From Photorhabdus asymbiotica (lineage in GTDB: Bacteria; Pseudomonadota; Gammaproteobacteria; Enterobacterales; Enterobacteriaceae): a stretch of 64,000 nt of DNA. The notes under the pieces are model-generated. The model was given only the letters and a program-made list of their open reading frames with translations, was not told the origin of the DNA and ran no database searches. Shown here piece by piece: positions 1 to 8,302 of the stretch. The stretch covers positions 1,085,850 to 1,149,849 of the forward strand of contig NZ_RBLJ01000002.1 in NCBI RefSeq assembly GCF_003634575.1. The letters are read 5' to 3'. A program made the position numbers and the translations under genes. Each line of letters opens with the position of its first letter. Positions within the stretch are counted from its first letter, which is position 1.

Positions 1-133
1 CTCCCTATTGATTTCAGAAGAATAGATGGTAGTTTTCATAAAAAATTTATTTTTGAAGCAACGTAACTCGGAATATATTAAAGAAAATATTATTCTTTAG
101 AAAAGAAAGAAAATAAAAAATGGTGAAATATAT

Positions 134-248
134 ATACCCTATGGATTTCAAGATGCATCGCGACGGCCAGGGAGCAAATCCCCGGGAGCATATGACCGGG
201 GTGAGTGAGTGCAGCCAACAAAGAGGCAACTTGAAAGATAACGGGTAT
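134..248. repeat. ERIC-type repeat, copy 1 (shortened)
   Basis: An imperfect palindrome that begins tataccctatgg and ends acgggtata, containing the ERIC landmarks CCGGGGTGAGTGAG and GCAGCCAAC. It matches two other copies in this window (49815-49940 and 58736-58862) but lacks roughly ten bases at its centre, where the other copies carry the CATAGTTA-type loop. It lies in the otherwise gene-free 1-306 stretch, just upstream of the EamA transporter gene. Such elements are transcribed, non-coding, and typical of intergenic DNA in Enterobacterales. A reading frame across it has no support as a gene. Confidence 0.9.
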
Positions 249-306
249 AAATTATTGTATTTAACCTCTTAGCACAAACCAACAAATCAACGGAACAGTA
301 CCAATA

Positions 307-1266
307 ATGGCTATATTCATCGATCGTAAAATAACAGCCAATGCCTATGGACTGTCCTCTGGTATCTTCTGGGGGCTAAGCGGCGTACTTTTAGCATTAT
401 TATTAGAAGATACCGTTCTCTCCTCCTACCTTCTTATTCCCATTGTACTTGCTTTTCTGAATGACACGATCTCATGTGGATATATGTTTATATATCTTAT
501 AGTCAAAGGAAAATACCAAGCAATACGCCTTATCCCCAAGAACAAGAAAAATAGAATAATTGTACTAGCGGCTATATTTGGTGGCCCAATAGGCATGTCT
601 TGCTATATTTTAGCTATTCAATACATTGGCATTAGCTACACAGCAACTATTTCAGCCACTTATCCTGCTATTGGGGCCTTAACTTCTTTTTTCCTACTTA
701 AAGATCGCATTCACCTTATTGGAATATTAGGACTAATATTAGCCGTTGTATGCACTATGATACTCGGTTACTCAGCATCAACTCAGACAATATCTGGTTG
801 GACAGGCTTTCTTTTCGCTTTTATATGTGCACTAGGCTGGAGTTCCGAAGTTGTTATCAGCTCTTACGGGATGAATAAAGATATACCGGCTGACATTGCT
901 TATTTCATAAGGCAACTATCATCCTCTGTGGGCTATTTAATCATTATCATATTATTCGTTCATTCTTTTCCTGGTGTCGTACATATTTTCTCAAACATAG
1001 AATTATACTCCTTATTATTCTTCACTTCCCTGATCGCCACACTATCGTACCTCTTCTACTACAAAGCAATCAGCATGCTTCAGCCTATCCGTGCTATGAG
1101 TTTAAATATCACTTATGCTATCTGGGCTGTCATCTTCGCTTGTTTACTGGTAGATGAATCCATCTCTATCAAGCTATTACTCCTATGTATAGGAGTTTCT
1201 ACCGGCTCATTCCTAACTACTGTAAATCCACTTAACATCAAAAAATTAATTTTGACACTTAAATGA
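307..1266 (+). CDS. EamA/DMT-family membrane transporter
   Basis: A 319-residue protein with about ten hydrophobic segments arranged as two similar halves (roughly residues 15-155 and 165-305), the layout of the drug/metabolite transporter superfamily. These inner-membrane carriers export or import small metabolites; the substrate cannot be read from the sequence. A GGAAC about ten bases before the ATG is a plausible ribosome site. It is followed by 750 bases without a clear gene, so it is probably a separate unit and not the first gene of the O-antigen operon, although it shares the low GC of that cluster. Family call is firm; role is open. Confidence 0.85.
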   Translation: MAIFIDRKITANAYGLSSGIFWGLSGVLLALLLEDTVLSSYLLIPIVLAFLNDTISCGYMFIYLIVKGKYQAIRLIPKNKKNRIIVLAAIFGGPIGMSCYILAIQYIGISYTATISATYPAIGALTSFFLLKDRIHLIGILGLILAVVCTMILGYSASTQTISGWTGFLFAFICALGWSSEVVISSYGMNKDIPADIAYFIRQLSSSVGYLIIIILFVHSFPGVVHIFSNIELYSLLFFTSLIATLSYLFYYKAISMLQPIRAMSLNITYAIWAVIFACLLVDESISIKLLLLCIGVSTGSFLTTVNPLNIKKLILTLK

Positions 1267-2016
1267 ATGCGACTCTATATTGCAACAGTTTAAGTACATT
1301 TTAATACTACAACTAAAGAAAACCACTAAACTTACTGTCTATCAATAACATAACCTACCCCAATCCCGCTCCCATTTTCTAACATTTAGATAACAATCAC
1401 TGACAGATTTACCGATACCTCCAAAGATGATGGATTGTAGAATTAGAAATATTTATTTTTCTAATCAATATCAATCCTTTGTTATCGGATGGATACAAGA
1501 AAAAAGTTACCAATCTAAAAAAACAAATGTAAAGCTGAAATACTCCCTACTAAACGAATGGAATAGAATAAAACTCTTTGAAAAGTAAGACATCATAGTA
1601 TGTTATTAACGAATCTAGCTACCACTTCATGGGCGATAATACAGATTTCAGCTAACCGTATTCTACCAATTAGTTAAACAAGTGGTTTGTTAAGCTTGAC
1701 CAGACAGAATTTACAGTTTAGTCTCCCCCCAATGAGTTACAAAATCTTATCCCCCATTACTTTTTGTTAAAGCAGACAAAAGTATTGGAAAATCAATACA
1801 GTAGGTAAGATTACCGAATTTTGCAGGCGTTCTGGGAGCCAATAACCTAGTGCGGTAGCTTTGTTTAATGGTATTTAAGCATTAGTTCAGATTTTCCATA
1901 TATACAAATTCCCTATATTTTAAGAAAAAATCATTAAATAAATTCATTTAATGATTATCGTAAAATTAATTTAGATTCAGAAACAATATGAATTATTTGG
2001 TCAAATTAAAATTAAT
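1267..2016 (+). other. Long leader region upstream of rmlA
   Basis: This AT-rich stretch has no gene I can support. It contains an 8-bp hairpin (ATTAGAAA/TTTCTAAT, about 1442-1465). It also holds a frame of 53 codons (1427-1588, opening MMDCRIRN) without a ribosome site or recognisable family; that frame could be a very short gene or a remnant. The one interpretable element is the JUMPstart/ops sequence near 1824-1863, which places the O-antigen promoter in or before this stretch. The length fits the long untranslated leaders usual for RfaH-controlled operons. Confidence 0.6.
1824..1863 (+). promoter_or_regulatory. JUMPstart with ops element (RfaH recruitment site)
   Basis: The stretch starts CAGGCGTTCTGGGAGCC and ends TGCGGTAGCTTTG. 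It follows the JUMPstart consensus along most of its length, and its 3' end (1851-1862) matches the ops core GCGGTAGC. It sits about 155 bases before the rmlA start and upstream of a 20-kb run of co-directional genes. The known role of ops is to pause RNA polymerase and load the antiterminator RfaH, which allows long AT-rich polysaccharide operons to be read through. The match is seen directly; RfaH control here is inferred. Confidence 0.8.
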
Positions 2017-2877
2017 ATGAAAGGCATTATCTTAGCCGGTGGCTCCGGCACCAGATTATACCCTATAACAATGGGTATATCTAAACAGCTCCTTCCAGTA
2101 TATGATAAGCCAATGATCTATTATCCATTATCAGTACTGATGCTAGCAGGGATCAAAGACATTCTTATTATTACGACTCCTGAAGATCAAATAAGCTTCA
2201 AACGCCTTTTGAACCACGGAAATAGCTTAGGAATAAAGATTAGTTACGCAACTCAGGATAAACCTGAAGGACTGGCCCAAGCATTCATTATCGGTGAAGA
2301 TTTCATTGGTGATGATTCAGTTTGTTTAGTTCTAGGAGATAACATCTTCTGGGGGCAAGCTTTCTCACCAAAACTACAAAAAGCATCTTCCCAAAAGACT
2401 GGAGCTACCATCTTCGGTTATCAAGTAAAAGACCCTGAACGTTTTGGAATTGTTGAATTCGATGATCAGATGAAAGCAATTTCTATTGAAGAAAAACCTA
2501 AAAAACCCAAATCTGATTATGCTGTCACCGGTCTTTACTTCTATGACAATCGAATCGTTGATTTCGCAAAGAAAGTCACGCCATCAGATCGTGGTGAATT
2601 AGAAATCACATCAATTAACCAGATGTATCTTGATGATGATTCTCTAAATGTAGAACTTCTTGGCCGTGGTTTTGCATGGCTGGATACCGGCACCCATGAG
2701 AGCTTACTAGAAGCCGCCACCTTTGTTGAAACTATTGAAAAACGCCAAGGGTTTAAAATTGCTTGCTTAGAAGAGATTGCATACAAAAATAACTGGCTAA
2801 CAAAAGAAGAGGTCAAAGAGAAAGCCAAATTAATTTCAAAAAATAATTATGGAAAATATTTATACTCTTTATTGTAA
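2017..2877 (+). CDS. rmlA: Glucose-1-phosphate thymidylyltransferase
   Basis: RmlA/RfbA condenses glucose-1-phosphate and dTTP to dTDP-glucose, the first step of dTDP-6-deoxysugar synthesis. The 286-residue length is normal for the family. The nucleotide-binding loop GGSGTRLYP lies at residues 8-16, with [17 protein letters not shown] just after it and [20 protein letters not shown] in the middle. No rmlB, rmlC or rmlD follows, so the product must go to dTDP-4-keto-6-deoxyglucose by an RmlB encoded elsewhere (for example the ECA-locus RffG). It is the first gene after the JUMPstart. No strong ribosome site precedes the ATG. Confidence 0.97.
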   Translation: MKGIILAGGSGTRLYPITMGISKQLLPVYDKPMIYYPLSVLMLAGIKDILIITTPEDQISFKRLLNHGNSLGIKISYATQDKPEGLAQAFIIGEDFIGDDSVCLVLGDNIFWGQAFSPKLQKASSQKTGATIFGYQVKDPERFGIVEFDDQMKAISIEEKPKKPKSDYAVTGLYFYDNRIVDFAKKVTPSDRGELEITSINQMYLDDDSLNVELLGRGFAWLDTGTHESLLEAATFVETIEKRQGFKIACLEEIAYKNNWLTKEEVKEKAKLISKNNYGKYLYSLL

Positions 2878-3022
2878 TAATTATGACAATCACAATTTTA
2901 ATAGATTTGTAAAAGACTTAATTTCAATTTTATTCGTTCAATAATAATTACGACTCCATCTATTATCTCTAATAGATCCTAAATAGGTGGAACAGCAATA
3001 ATTCTCAACTAAAGAAGTTATT

Positions 3023-4129
3023 ATGGATAACAAAAGTATACCTGTAACACAACCATATTTACCCCCTCTAGAAGAATTCATACCATACTTACAAAAGATT
3101 TGGAACAACAAATGGTTAACTAATAATGGTCCATTTCATCAAGAGTTAGAAAAAGAACTTTGCAAATATCTTAACGTTGAGCATATTTCTTTATTTACTA
3201 ACGCAACTATTGCACTAGTGACAGCATTACAGGCATTACGAATTAGCGGGGAAGTTATTACAACACCTTATTCGTTTGTTGCTACAGCACACTCAATCCT
3301 CTGGAATAATCTCACACCTGTTTTTGTAGATATAGATCAAAAAACTTTTAATCTTGATCCAAAAAAAATCGAAGAAGCAATTACACCTCGTACAACAGCA
3401 ATAATGCCCGTTCATTGTTACTCTAATCCATGCGATGTTGAAGCAATTCAAAAAATTGCTGATACATACGGTTTACGTGTTATTTATGATGCAGCTCACG
3501 CATTTGGTGTTCAATACAAAGATCAAAGCCTATTGAAATATGGTGATTTATCCATATTAAGTTTTCATGCCACAAAAGTATTTAATACATTTGAGGGTGG
3601 TGCGATTATTTGTCCTGATGCAAAAACCAAACAAAGAATCGATTACTTGAAAAATTTTGGTTTTGCAGATGAAATCACCGTCACCGCACCTGGTATTAAT
3701 GGAAAAATGAGTGAAGTCAATGCTGCATTTGGTTTATTACAATTAAAACATATAGATAATTCAATTTCTCAAAGAAGCAATATCGATTTACGTTATAGAG
3801 AAAAACTACAAAACATACAAGGAATCACTATTCCTAAGCTATCTGATTCTGCAACTAGTAATCATTCATATTTTCCTATTCTAGTTGAAAAAGATTATCC
3901 ATTAACTCGTGATGAACTATATCAAAAATTAAAAGATAATAATATTTTATCAAGAAGATACTTCTACCCTCTAATTAGTGATATGCCAATGTATCGTGGT
4001 TTACATTCATCATCATCCAATCTCAGCAATGCAAAAGAAGCCTCAGAGAAAGTTTTATGCTTACCAATATTTACATCTTTAGAAAAAAGTCAGCAGGATA
4101 TCATTATATCCTTAATTAAGGATATCTAA
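3023..4129 (+). CDS. DegT/DnrJ/EryC1-type sugar aminotransferase
   Basis: A PLP-dependent aminotransferase of 368 residues. The motif SFHATK carries the probable PLP lysine (Lys185), and DAAHAFG holds the cofactor aspartate (Asp156). Family members convert keto-sugar nucleotides into amino sugars. With rmlA upstream and a formyltransferase downstream, and with no 3,4-ketoisomerase (FdtA) gene present, the likely reaction is 4-amination of dTDP-4-keto-6-deoxyglucose, as by VioA. A 3-amino product cannot be excluded. The stop overlaps the start of the next gene by one base (TAATG), implying translational coupling. Confidence 0.88.
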   Translation: MDNKSIPVTQPYLPPLEEFIPYLQKIWNNKWLTNNGPFHQELEKELCKYLNVEHISLFTNATIALVTALQALRISGEVITTPYSFVATAHSILWNNLTPVFVDIDQKTFNLDPKKIEEAITPRTTAIMPVHCYSNPCDVEAIQKIADTYGLRVIYDAAHAFGVQYKDQSLLKYGDLSILSFHATKVFNTFEGGAIICPDAKTKQRIDYLKNFGFADEITVTAPGINGKMSEVNAAFGLLQLKHIDNSISQRSNIDLRYREKLQNIQGITIPKLSDSATSNHSYFPILVEKDYPLTRDELYQKLKDNNILSRRYFYPLISDMPMYRGLHSSSSNLSNAKEASEKVLCLPIFTSLEKSQQDIIISLIKDI

Positions 4130-4818
4130 TGAAAATTGCTATCATGCAACCTTATTTTTTTCCATATTTAGGGTATTATCAATTAGTAAGTAGTGTAGAT
4201 AATTTCATTTTCTTTGATAATGTAAATTTCATAAAAAAGGGCTTTATAAACAGAAATAATATACTAAATAACAATAAAGCTTCTTTATTTACAGTTCCCG
4301 TGGAAAAAATCAGTCAAAATAGAAAAATAAACGAACATTTTTATACTGGAAATTTTCAACCGTTTCTTAATCAGATTAACTCATCCTATAGCTCATCTCC
4401 GTTCTTTAAAGAAATATTTCCAATAATAGAGTTTGTCGTTTCATCAAGTGATAAAAATGTATCAATAATCAACAAATCTTCAATAGAAAGTGTATTCAAG
4501 TATTTGGAAATAGAAAAGAAATTCAGTAAAGCTTCAGATTTTAATATACCAAAAGACAAAAAGGGAGTTAAACGCATTATTGATATTTGCCATTTACTGC
4601 AAGCTAATACATATATAAATGCTATTGGTGGCAAAGCGCTTTATGATAAAGAACTTTTTAGTAAAAAAAATATAAAAATTAAATTTTTAAATCCTGATTT
4701 ACCATTTTATTCACAAAATAATAATATTTTTATTCCAGGATTATCAATTATAGATATTTTAATGAATTGTGATAAAAACACTATAAGAAAAATGTTATCA
4801 GGAGGAACTCTTGAATAG
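4129..4818 (+). CDS. WbqC-like family protein
   Basis: A 229-residue soluble protein opening MKIAIMQPYFFPYLGYY, the hallmark of the WbqC-like family found in many O-antigen and capsule loci. The biochemical role of that family is not settled. Here it sits between a sugar aminotransferase and a formyltransferase, so a part in building or modifying the amino sugar, or its N-acyl group, is the reasonable guess. It starts on the ATG that overlaps the aminotransferase stop and its own 3' end overlaps the next start by eight bases. Family call is good; function is inference. Confidence 0.8.
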   Translation: MKIAIMQPYFFPYLGYYQLVSSVDNFIFFDNVNFIKKGFINRNNILNNNKASLFTVPVEKISQNRKINEHFYTGNFQPFLNQINSSYSSSPFFKEIFPIIEFVVSSSDKNVSIINKSSIESVFKYLEIEKKFSKASDFNIPKDKKGVKRIIDICHLLQANTYINAIGGKALYDKELFSKKNIKIKFLNPDLPFYSQNNNIFIPGLSIIDILMNCDKNTIRKMLSGGTLE

Positions 4819-5473
4819 TAGAATTGCACTATTAAGCTCTACCGGAGGCTCTGTTGTAAAAACTTTGCTCAGAAATAACCCTGATATTAACCTCGATTTA
4901 ATTATTACAGACAGAAAATGTCCAGCTGAAAATCTTTCAGATGAATTTTCAATCCCCCATGTAAGAATAGATGAAAAATCTAATATTAAATTTTCGGACA
5001 AATTACTAGAAATACTTATTTCAAATGATATAGATTATGTTGTAGTTTTCTTCTCCCGTCTACTTCAAGGTAATATCTTAAATAATTATAATAATAAACT
5101 AATTAATTTTCATCCTGCACTATTACCTGATTTTCCTGGAATGAATGGATTCGAAAAGGCGATAAGAAATCAGAAAAAATTTATTGGCAGTACAGTCCAT
5201 TTTATTGATGAAGGAATGGATACTGGTAAGAAAATTATTGAACTCAGATATTACCTCAAAAATGAATGTAAAGATAAATTAAGGCACATTGTTTTTTCAC
5301 AACAGGTAGCATCTTTAAATGAAGTCCTTAAAAATTTAAAAAACAATATTACTCTTAATATTTTAAGACCTGAAAATGAAAATGAAAATGAAAATGAAAA
5401 TGAAAATACTAATCTCGACCTATTATCTAAAGAAAGTTTATTAATATATAAGAAATTAATACAATCATCATGA
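4811..5473 (+). CDS. Formyltransferase (PurN/GART-like), probable amino-sugar N-formyltransferase
   Basis: A 220-residue protein with the folate-dependent formyltransferase signature. INFHPALLPDFPG supplies the Asn99 and His101 of the catalytic triad and DEGMDTG supplies Asp137. The start is TTG, fixed by a perfect AGGAGGA four bases before it (4800-4806). Homologues in sugar loci (VioF, FdtF types) formylate dTDP-4-amino-6-deoxy sugars using N10-formyl-tetrahydrofolate; a true purine-pathway role is unlikely in this setting. The C-terminus carries six Glu-Asn repeats encoded by GAAAAT units, beyond the catalytic core. The stop overlaps the wzx start by four bases. Confidence 0.82.
   Translation: MNSRIALLSSTGGSVVKTLLRNNPDINLDLIITDRKCPAENLSDEFSIPHVRIDEKSNIKFSDKLLEILISNDIDYVVVFFSRLLQGNILNNYNNKLINFHPALLPDFPGMNGFEKAIRNQKKFIGSTVHFIDEGMDTGKKIIELRYYLKNECKDKLRHIVFSQQVASLNEVLKNLKNNITLNILRPENENENENENENTNLDLLSKESLLIYKKLIQSS
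5372..5407 (+). repeat. Hexanucleotide tandem repeat GAAAAT x6
   Basis: Six exact copies of GAAAAT lie in the 3' part of the formyltransferase gene and encode (Glu-Asn)6. As the unit is a multiple of three, slippage would change the length of an acidic tail without breaking the frame. Confidence 0.95.
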
Positions 5474-6945
5474 TCAAAAGAAATATAATTGCTAATTATA
5501 TTGGTCAGTTCTATCTGGCTATTATTGGATTGGTGGTAATCCCCTTCTATCTTGAAAAATTAGGTTCAGAAGGCTACGGATTGATAGGCTTTTTTACAAT
5601 GCTCCAAGGATGGATGCAATTGTTAGATATGGGCATATCAACAACAATAGCACGAGAAGCAACAATAGCTAAGAATAATCAACAAAAAGCCATATTTTTT
5701 AAGGGATTACAAAAAGCCATAACATATTTTTTTCTCCTCATAGCCATGATGATATTCCTATCAGGAATAATGAGTGCAGAATGGATCACTAAAAATTGGC
5801 TGACTACATCTCTATCAGTTAGTCTTGTCACTTTCTCAGTTTCATCAATGTTTGTTACAATAGCTTTTCGATGGCTTTGCGGTCCTTGGAGAAGTACACT
5901 AATTGGATTAGAGAAACAAATTCAACTTAATATTATAAATATAATTATCGCCACATTAAGGTTTCCTGTTTCTGTTATTATATTAATATTAACCCATAAT
6001 TCACTATATTCTTATTTCATATATCAAATTATTATAGCATTTATAGAATTAATTATCTTCTATCTTTCAGCTATATATCACACCCCTTATAAAGATAAAT
6101 CACCAAGAATAGATAAAAAATTTATTCGTGAGTCGATCCCAATATTAAAATTTGCATTAAGCATTGCATTTACATCAGGTGTATGGGTATTAATTACTCA
6201 AACAGATAAATTATTATTAAGCTATCTACTTCCACTAAATGAATTTGGATTTTATTCAATGGGTGTAATTGCTGCATCTGGACTAATGATACTAAGTCAA
6301 CCTATAGCACAAGCCATTCTCCCCAGATTAACTTCTCTACACGTTGAGCAAAAAAATAAAGAGCTTATTTTTGTTTATAGAAACTCAAGCCGTATAATGG
6401 CATTAATAATATTACCTGTAAGCATATTATTAAGTGGATATGCTTACCATGCAATTTATATATGGACGGGAAGCCATCAAGTAGCCAAAGAAGTCACGCC
6501 AATACTATGTTGGTATGCATTAGGTAATGGTATTTTGGCAATATCTGCATTCCCCTACTACTTACAATACGCGCATGGAAATATTCGACTACATGTGATA
6601 GGAAATATTATATTTCTTATTACATTTATTCCAACAATCTATTTCACCGGAATAAATTATGGCGCAACTGGAGTCGCTAAAACTTGGTTTTTTCAAAATC
6701 TAATTTACCTAATAATTTGGGCTGGTATTGTCCATAAACGATTTCTACCAAATTCACATATTAAGTGGTTGTTCCTCGATATTATGCCATTTATGTTATT
6801 CCCTTTATTATTCATTTTTTTCCAGAAAAATATAGAAGCAGTTATCCCTGATAGTCGCGTTATTTGGTTTATTTTGCTCATATTACTGGGTGGCACTTGC
6901 CTTATGATTAATAAAATAATCTTAAAAACTTTTAAAAATGAATGA
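5470..6945 (+). CDS. wzx: O-unit flippase (Wzx, polysaccharide transport family)
   Basis: A 491-residue integral membrane protein with about twelve hydrophobic segments, opening with IIANYIGQFYLAIIGLVVIP and an early GLIGFFTMLQGW, as in Wzx flippases of the MOP superfamily. It would translocate the undecaprenyl-pyrophosphate-linked O-unit across the inner membrane for Wzy polymerisation. The start overlaps the formyltransferase stop (ATGA). The last bases overlap the start of a truncated GT2 fragment. A decayed second copy of its 3' end lies at about 7876-8135. The symbol follows context; Wzx proteins are poorly conserved in sequence. Confidence 0.88.
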   Translation: MIKRNIIANYIGQFYLAIIGLVVIPFYLEKLGSEGYGLIGFFTMLQGWMQLLDMGISTTIAREATIAKNNQQKAIFFKGLQKAITYFFLLIAMMIFLSGIMSAEWITKNWLTTSLSVSLVTFSVSSMFVTIAFRWLCGPWRSTLIGLEKQIQLNIINIIIATLRFPVSVIILILTHNSLYSYFIYQIIIAFIELIIFYLSAIYHTPYKDKSPRIDKKFIRESIPILKFALSIAFTSGVWVLITQTDKLLLSYLLPLNEFGFYSMGVIAASGLMILSQPIAQAILPRLTSLHVEQKNKELIFVYRNSSRIMALIILPVSILLSGYAYHAIYIWTGSHQVAKEVTPILCWYALGNGILAISAFPYYLQYAHGNIRLHVIGNIIFLITFIPTIYFTGINYGATGVAKTWFFQNLIYLIIWAGIVHKRFLPNSHIKWLFLDIMPFMLFPLLFIFFQKNIEAVIPDSRVIWFILLILLGGTCLMINKIILKTFKNE

Positions 6946-7024
6946 TCCATTATTTTCTGTATACATTGTCACTTATAATCAAGAAAAATACATTATAGAA
7001 TGCTTAGAAAATATTATTTTATAA
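6938..7024 (+). pseudogene. 5' fragment of a family 2 glycosyltransferase
   Basis: A 28-codon frame (MNDPLFSVYIVTYNQEKY...) that overlaps the wzx stop and ends at a TAA. It closely resembles the first 28 codons of the intact glycosyltransferase at 8303, which opens MNVPLVSVCVVTYNQEEY. The rest of that copy is absent; the DNA that follows (7025-7260) shows no similarity I can place. It is the left relic of a duplicated wzx-glycosyltransferase junction. Confidence 0.85.
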
Positions 7025-7260
7025 AAGGTCGACTCTCGGAATAAAGTCTGTAACGTAATATATCGAAGAGTTTGTTAAAACAACAAAGTCGAGTGAATAT
7101 CGTGTTAATACTAAAAGTGCTATTTCTAAGATATGTCCCCTGAAAACTAGAGAATTATACGCATTTCATTCCAATTATTATAATAGATGCGAAAAAATTA
7201 ATAGCCTATACGTCAAAATTCAAAAAATAGCCACCCAACCTTAATTATATGGAGAACAAT

Positions 7261-7812
7261 ATGGTATTTCTACATAAGATATTGAATTTTATATTCAAAA
7301 CTATTTTTTTTCTATATAGAAAAAATAAATTAAGATTAGCTTTAATTAATGGAATGAATGTTGGAAAGAATTCTAAATTTATTGGAATACAAGATTTTGG
7401 CTCAGAACCTTATCTTATCAAAATTGGTAATCAATGTTTAATTACCGATGGAGTTAGATTTATAAACCATGATGGTGGGATCCAAGTCCCTTTTATAAAA
7501 ACAGGTGAAGATATTGATAATATTTATGGAAAAAAGTCTATTTTTGGTAAGATAGAAATCGGGGATAATGTCTTTATTGGATCATCATCATTGATATTAA
7601 TGGATACATATATAGGAGATAATACAATAATTGCCGCAGGATCTATTGTAAAAGGAACTTTCCCACCAAACTGTATTATAGGTGGTATACCTGCACGTAT
7701 AATCTCTGACATAGAATCTTATCATGCTAAGAACGATTCAAAATTAATCATATTTAGTGAAAATGAATCATCTCAATTAAGAAAGAAAAAGATAATTAAA
7801 ATATTAGATTAA
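7261..7812 (+). CDS. Hexapeptide-repeat acyltransferase (LbH/CatB-type)
   Basis: An O-acetyl- or acyltransferase of 183 residues with a left-handed beta-helix built of hexapeptide repeats (IGDNVFIGSSSLILMD, IGDNTIIAAGSIVKG, and a terminal GGIPARII). It has an active-site-like His in FINHDGG. I start it at ATG 7261 and not 7249 because GGAG at 7251-7254 is well spaced from the later ATG, while the earlier one has no ribosome site. Such enzymes commonly O-acetylate sugars of the O-unit, or N-acylate amino sugars. The acceptor is unknown. It is flanked on both sides by broken gene pieces, suggesting it arrived by recombination. Confidence 0.82.
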   Translation: MVFLHKILNFIFKTIFFLYRKNKLRLALINGMNVGKNSKFIGIQDFGSEPYLIKIGNQCLITDGVRFINHDGGIQVPFIKTGEDIDNIYGKKSIFGKIEIGDNVFIGSSSLILMDTYIGDNTIIAAGSIVKGTFPPNCIIGGIPARIISDIESYHAKNDSKLIIFSENESSQLRKKKIIKILD

Positions 7813-7875
7813 ACAATAAGACAAACTATGTTATAAAATTAAAGAATATCATAAAAATGAAAACTATTTTCGAGT

Positions 7876-8135
7876 AATTTCAGTCATCCACTTCGCCGGC
7901 ATGAATTATGGAGTGGCTAGTGTATTATTAAAATTTTATTTTTTTCAAAACCCAGTTTGGTATTATCCATAGAAAATTCCGTCTAATCACATATTATTAC
8001 TCCTCTATTTTACACTATACCATTTTTATGTTATTCATTCTCTTCCAGAAAAATACAGAGGCAACCACCCCTGATAGCCGTATTACTTGATTTATTTTAC
8101 TTACATTCTACTGGGCCAGGTAAAAATATGATTGG
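7876..8135 (+). pseudogene. Decayed duplicate of the wzx 3' end
   Basis: This stretch resembles the wzx 3' end (about 6625-6910) over some 250 bases. Shared anchors include ATTATGGAGTGGC/ATTATGGCGCAAC, CCAGAAAAATA.AGA.GCA and CCTGATAG.CG.. It carries stops and frameshifts and cannot be translated. It precedes the intact GT2 gene in the same order as the functional wzx precedes the GT2 fragment. The rest of 7813-8302 holds no gene that I can see. Confidence 0.8.
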
Positions 8136-8302
8136 TCACACAATAGCTTAATCTTGATTTATTTCTGGTTGTCCAAAATGTGAGCATTTACTCATAACTC
8201 TCGCCAAAAATATATTCGCGCTCCCGTCCTGTATTATTGAGTAATATTTGTCTTGTCGCCCTTGTAGCCAATAGTTAATTTTAAAGTTTAAGGTTTTTAA
8301 GA

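Noticed and set aside
47..229. Reverse-strand 60-codon frame over the first ERIC element
   Set aside because: It translates the repeat itself and its AT-rich flank; no family and no ribosome site.
1427..1588. 53-codon frame in the rmlA leader
   Set aside because: No ribosome site, no family resemblance, and placement upstream of the ops element; recorded only within the intergenic entry.
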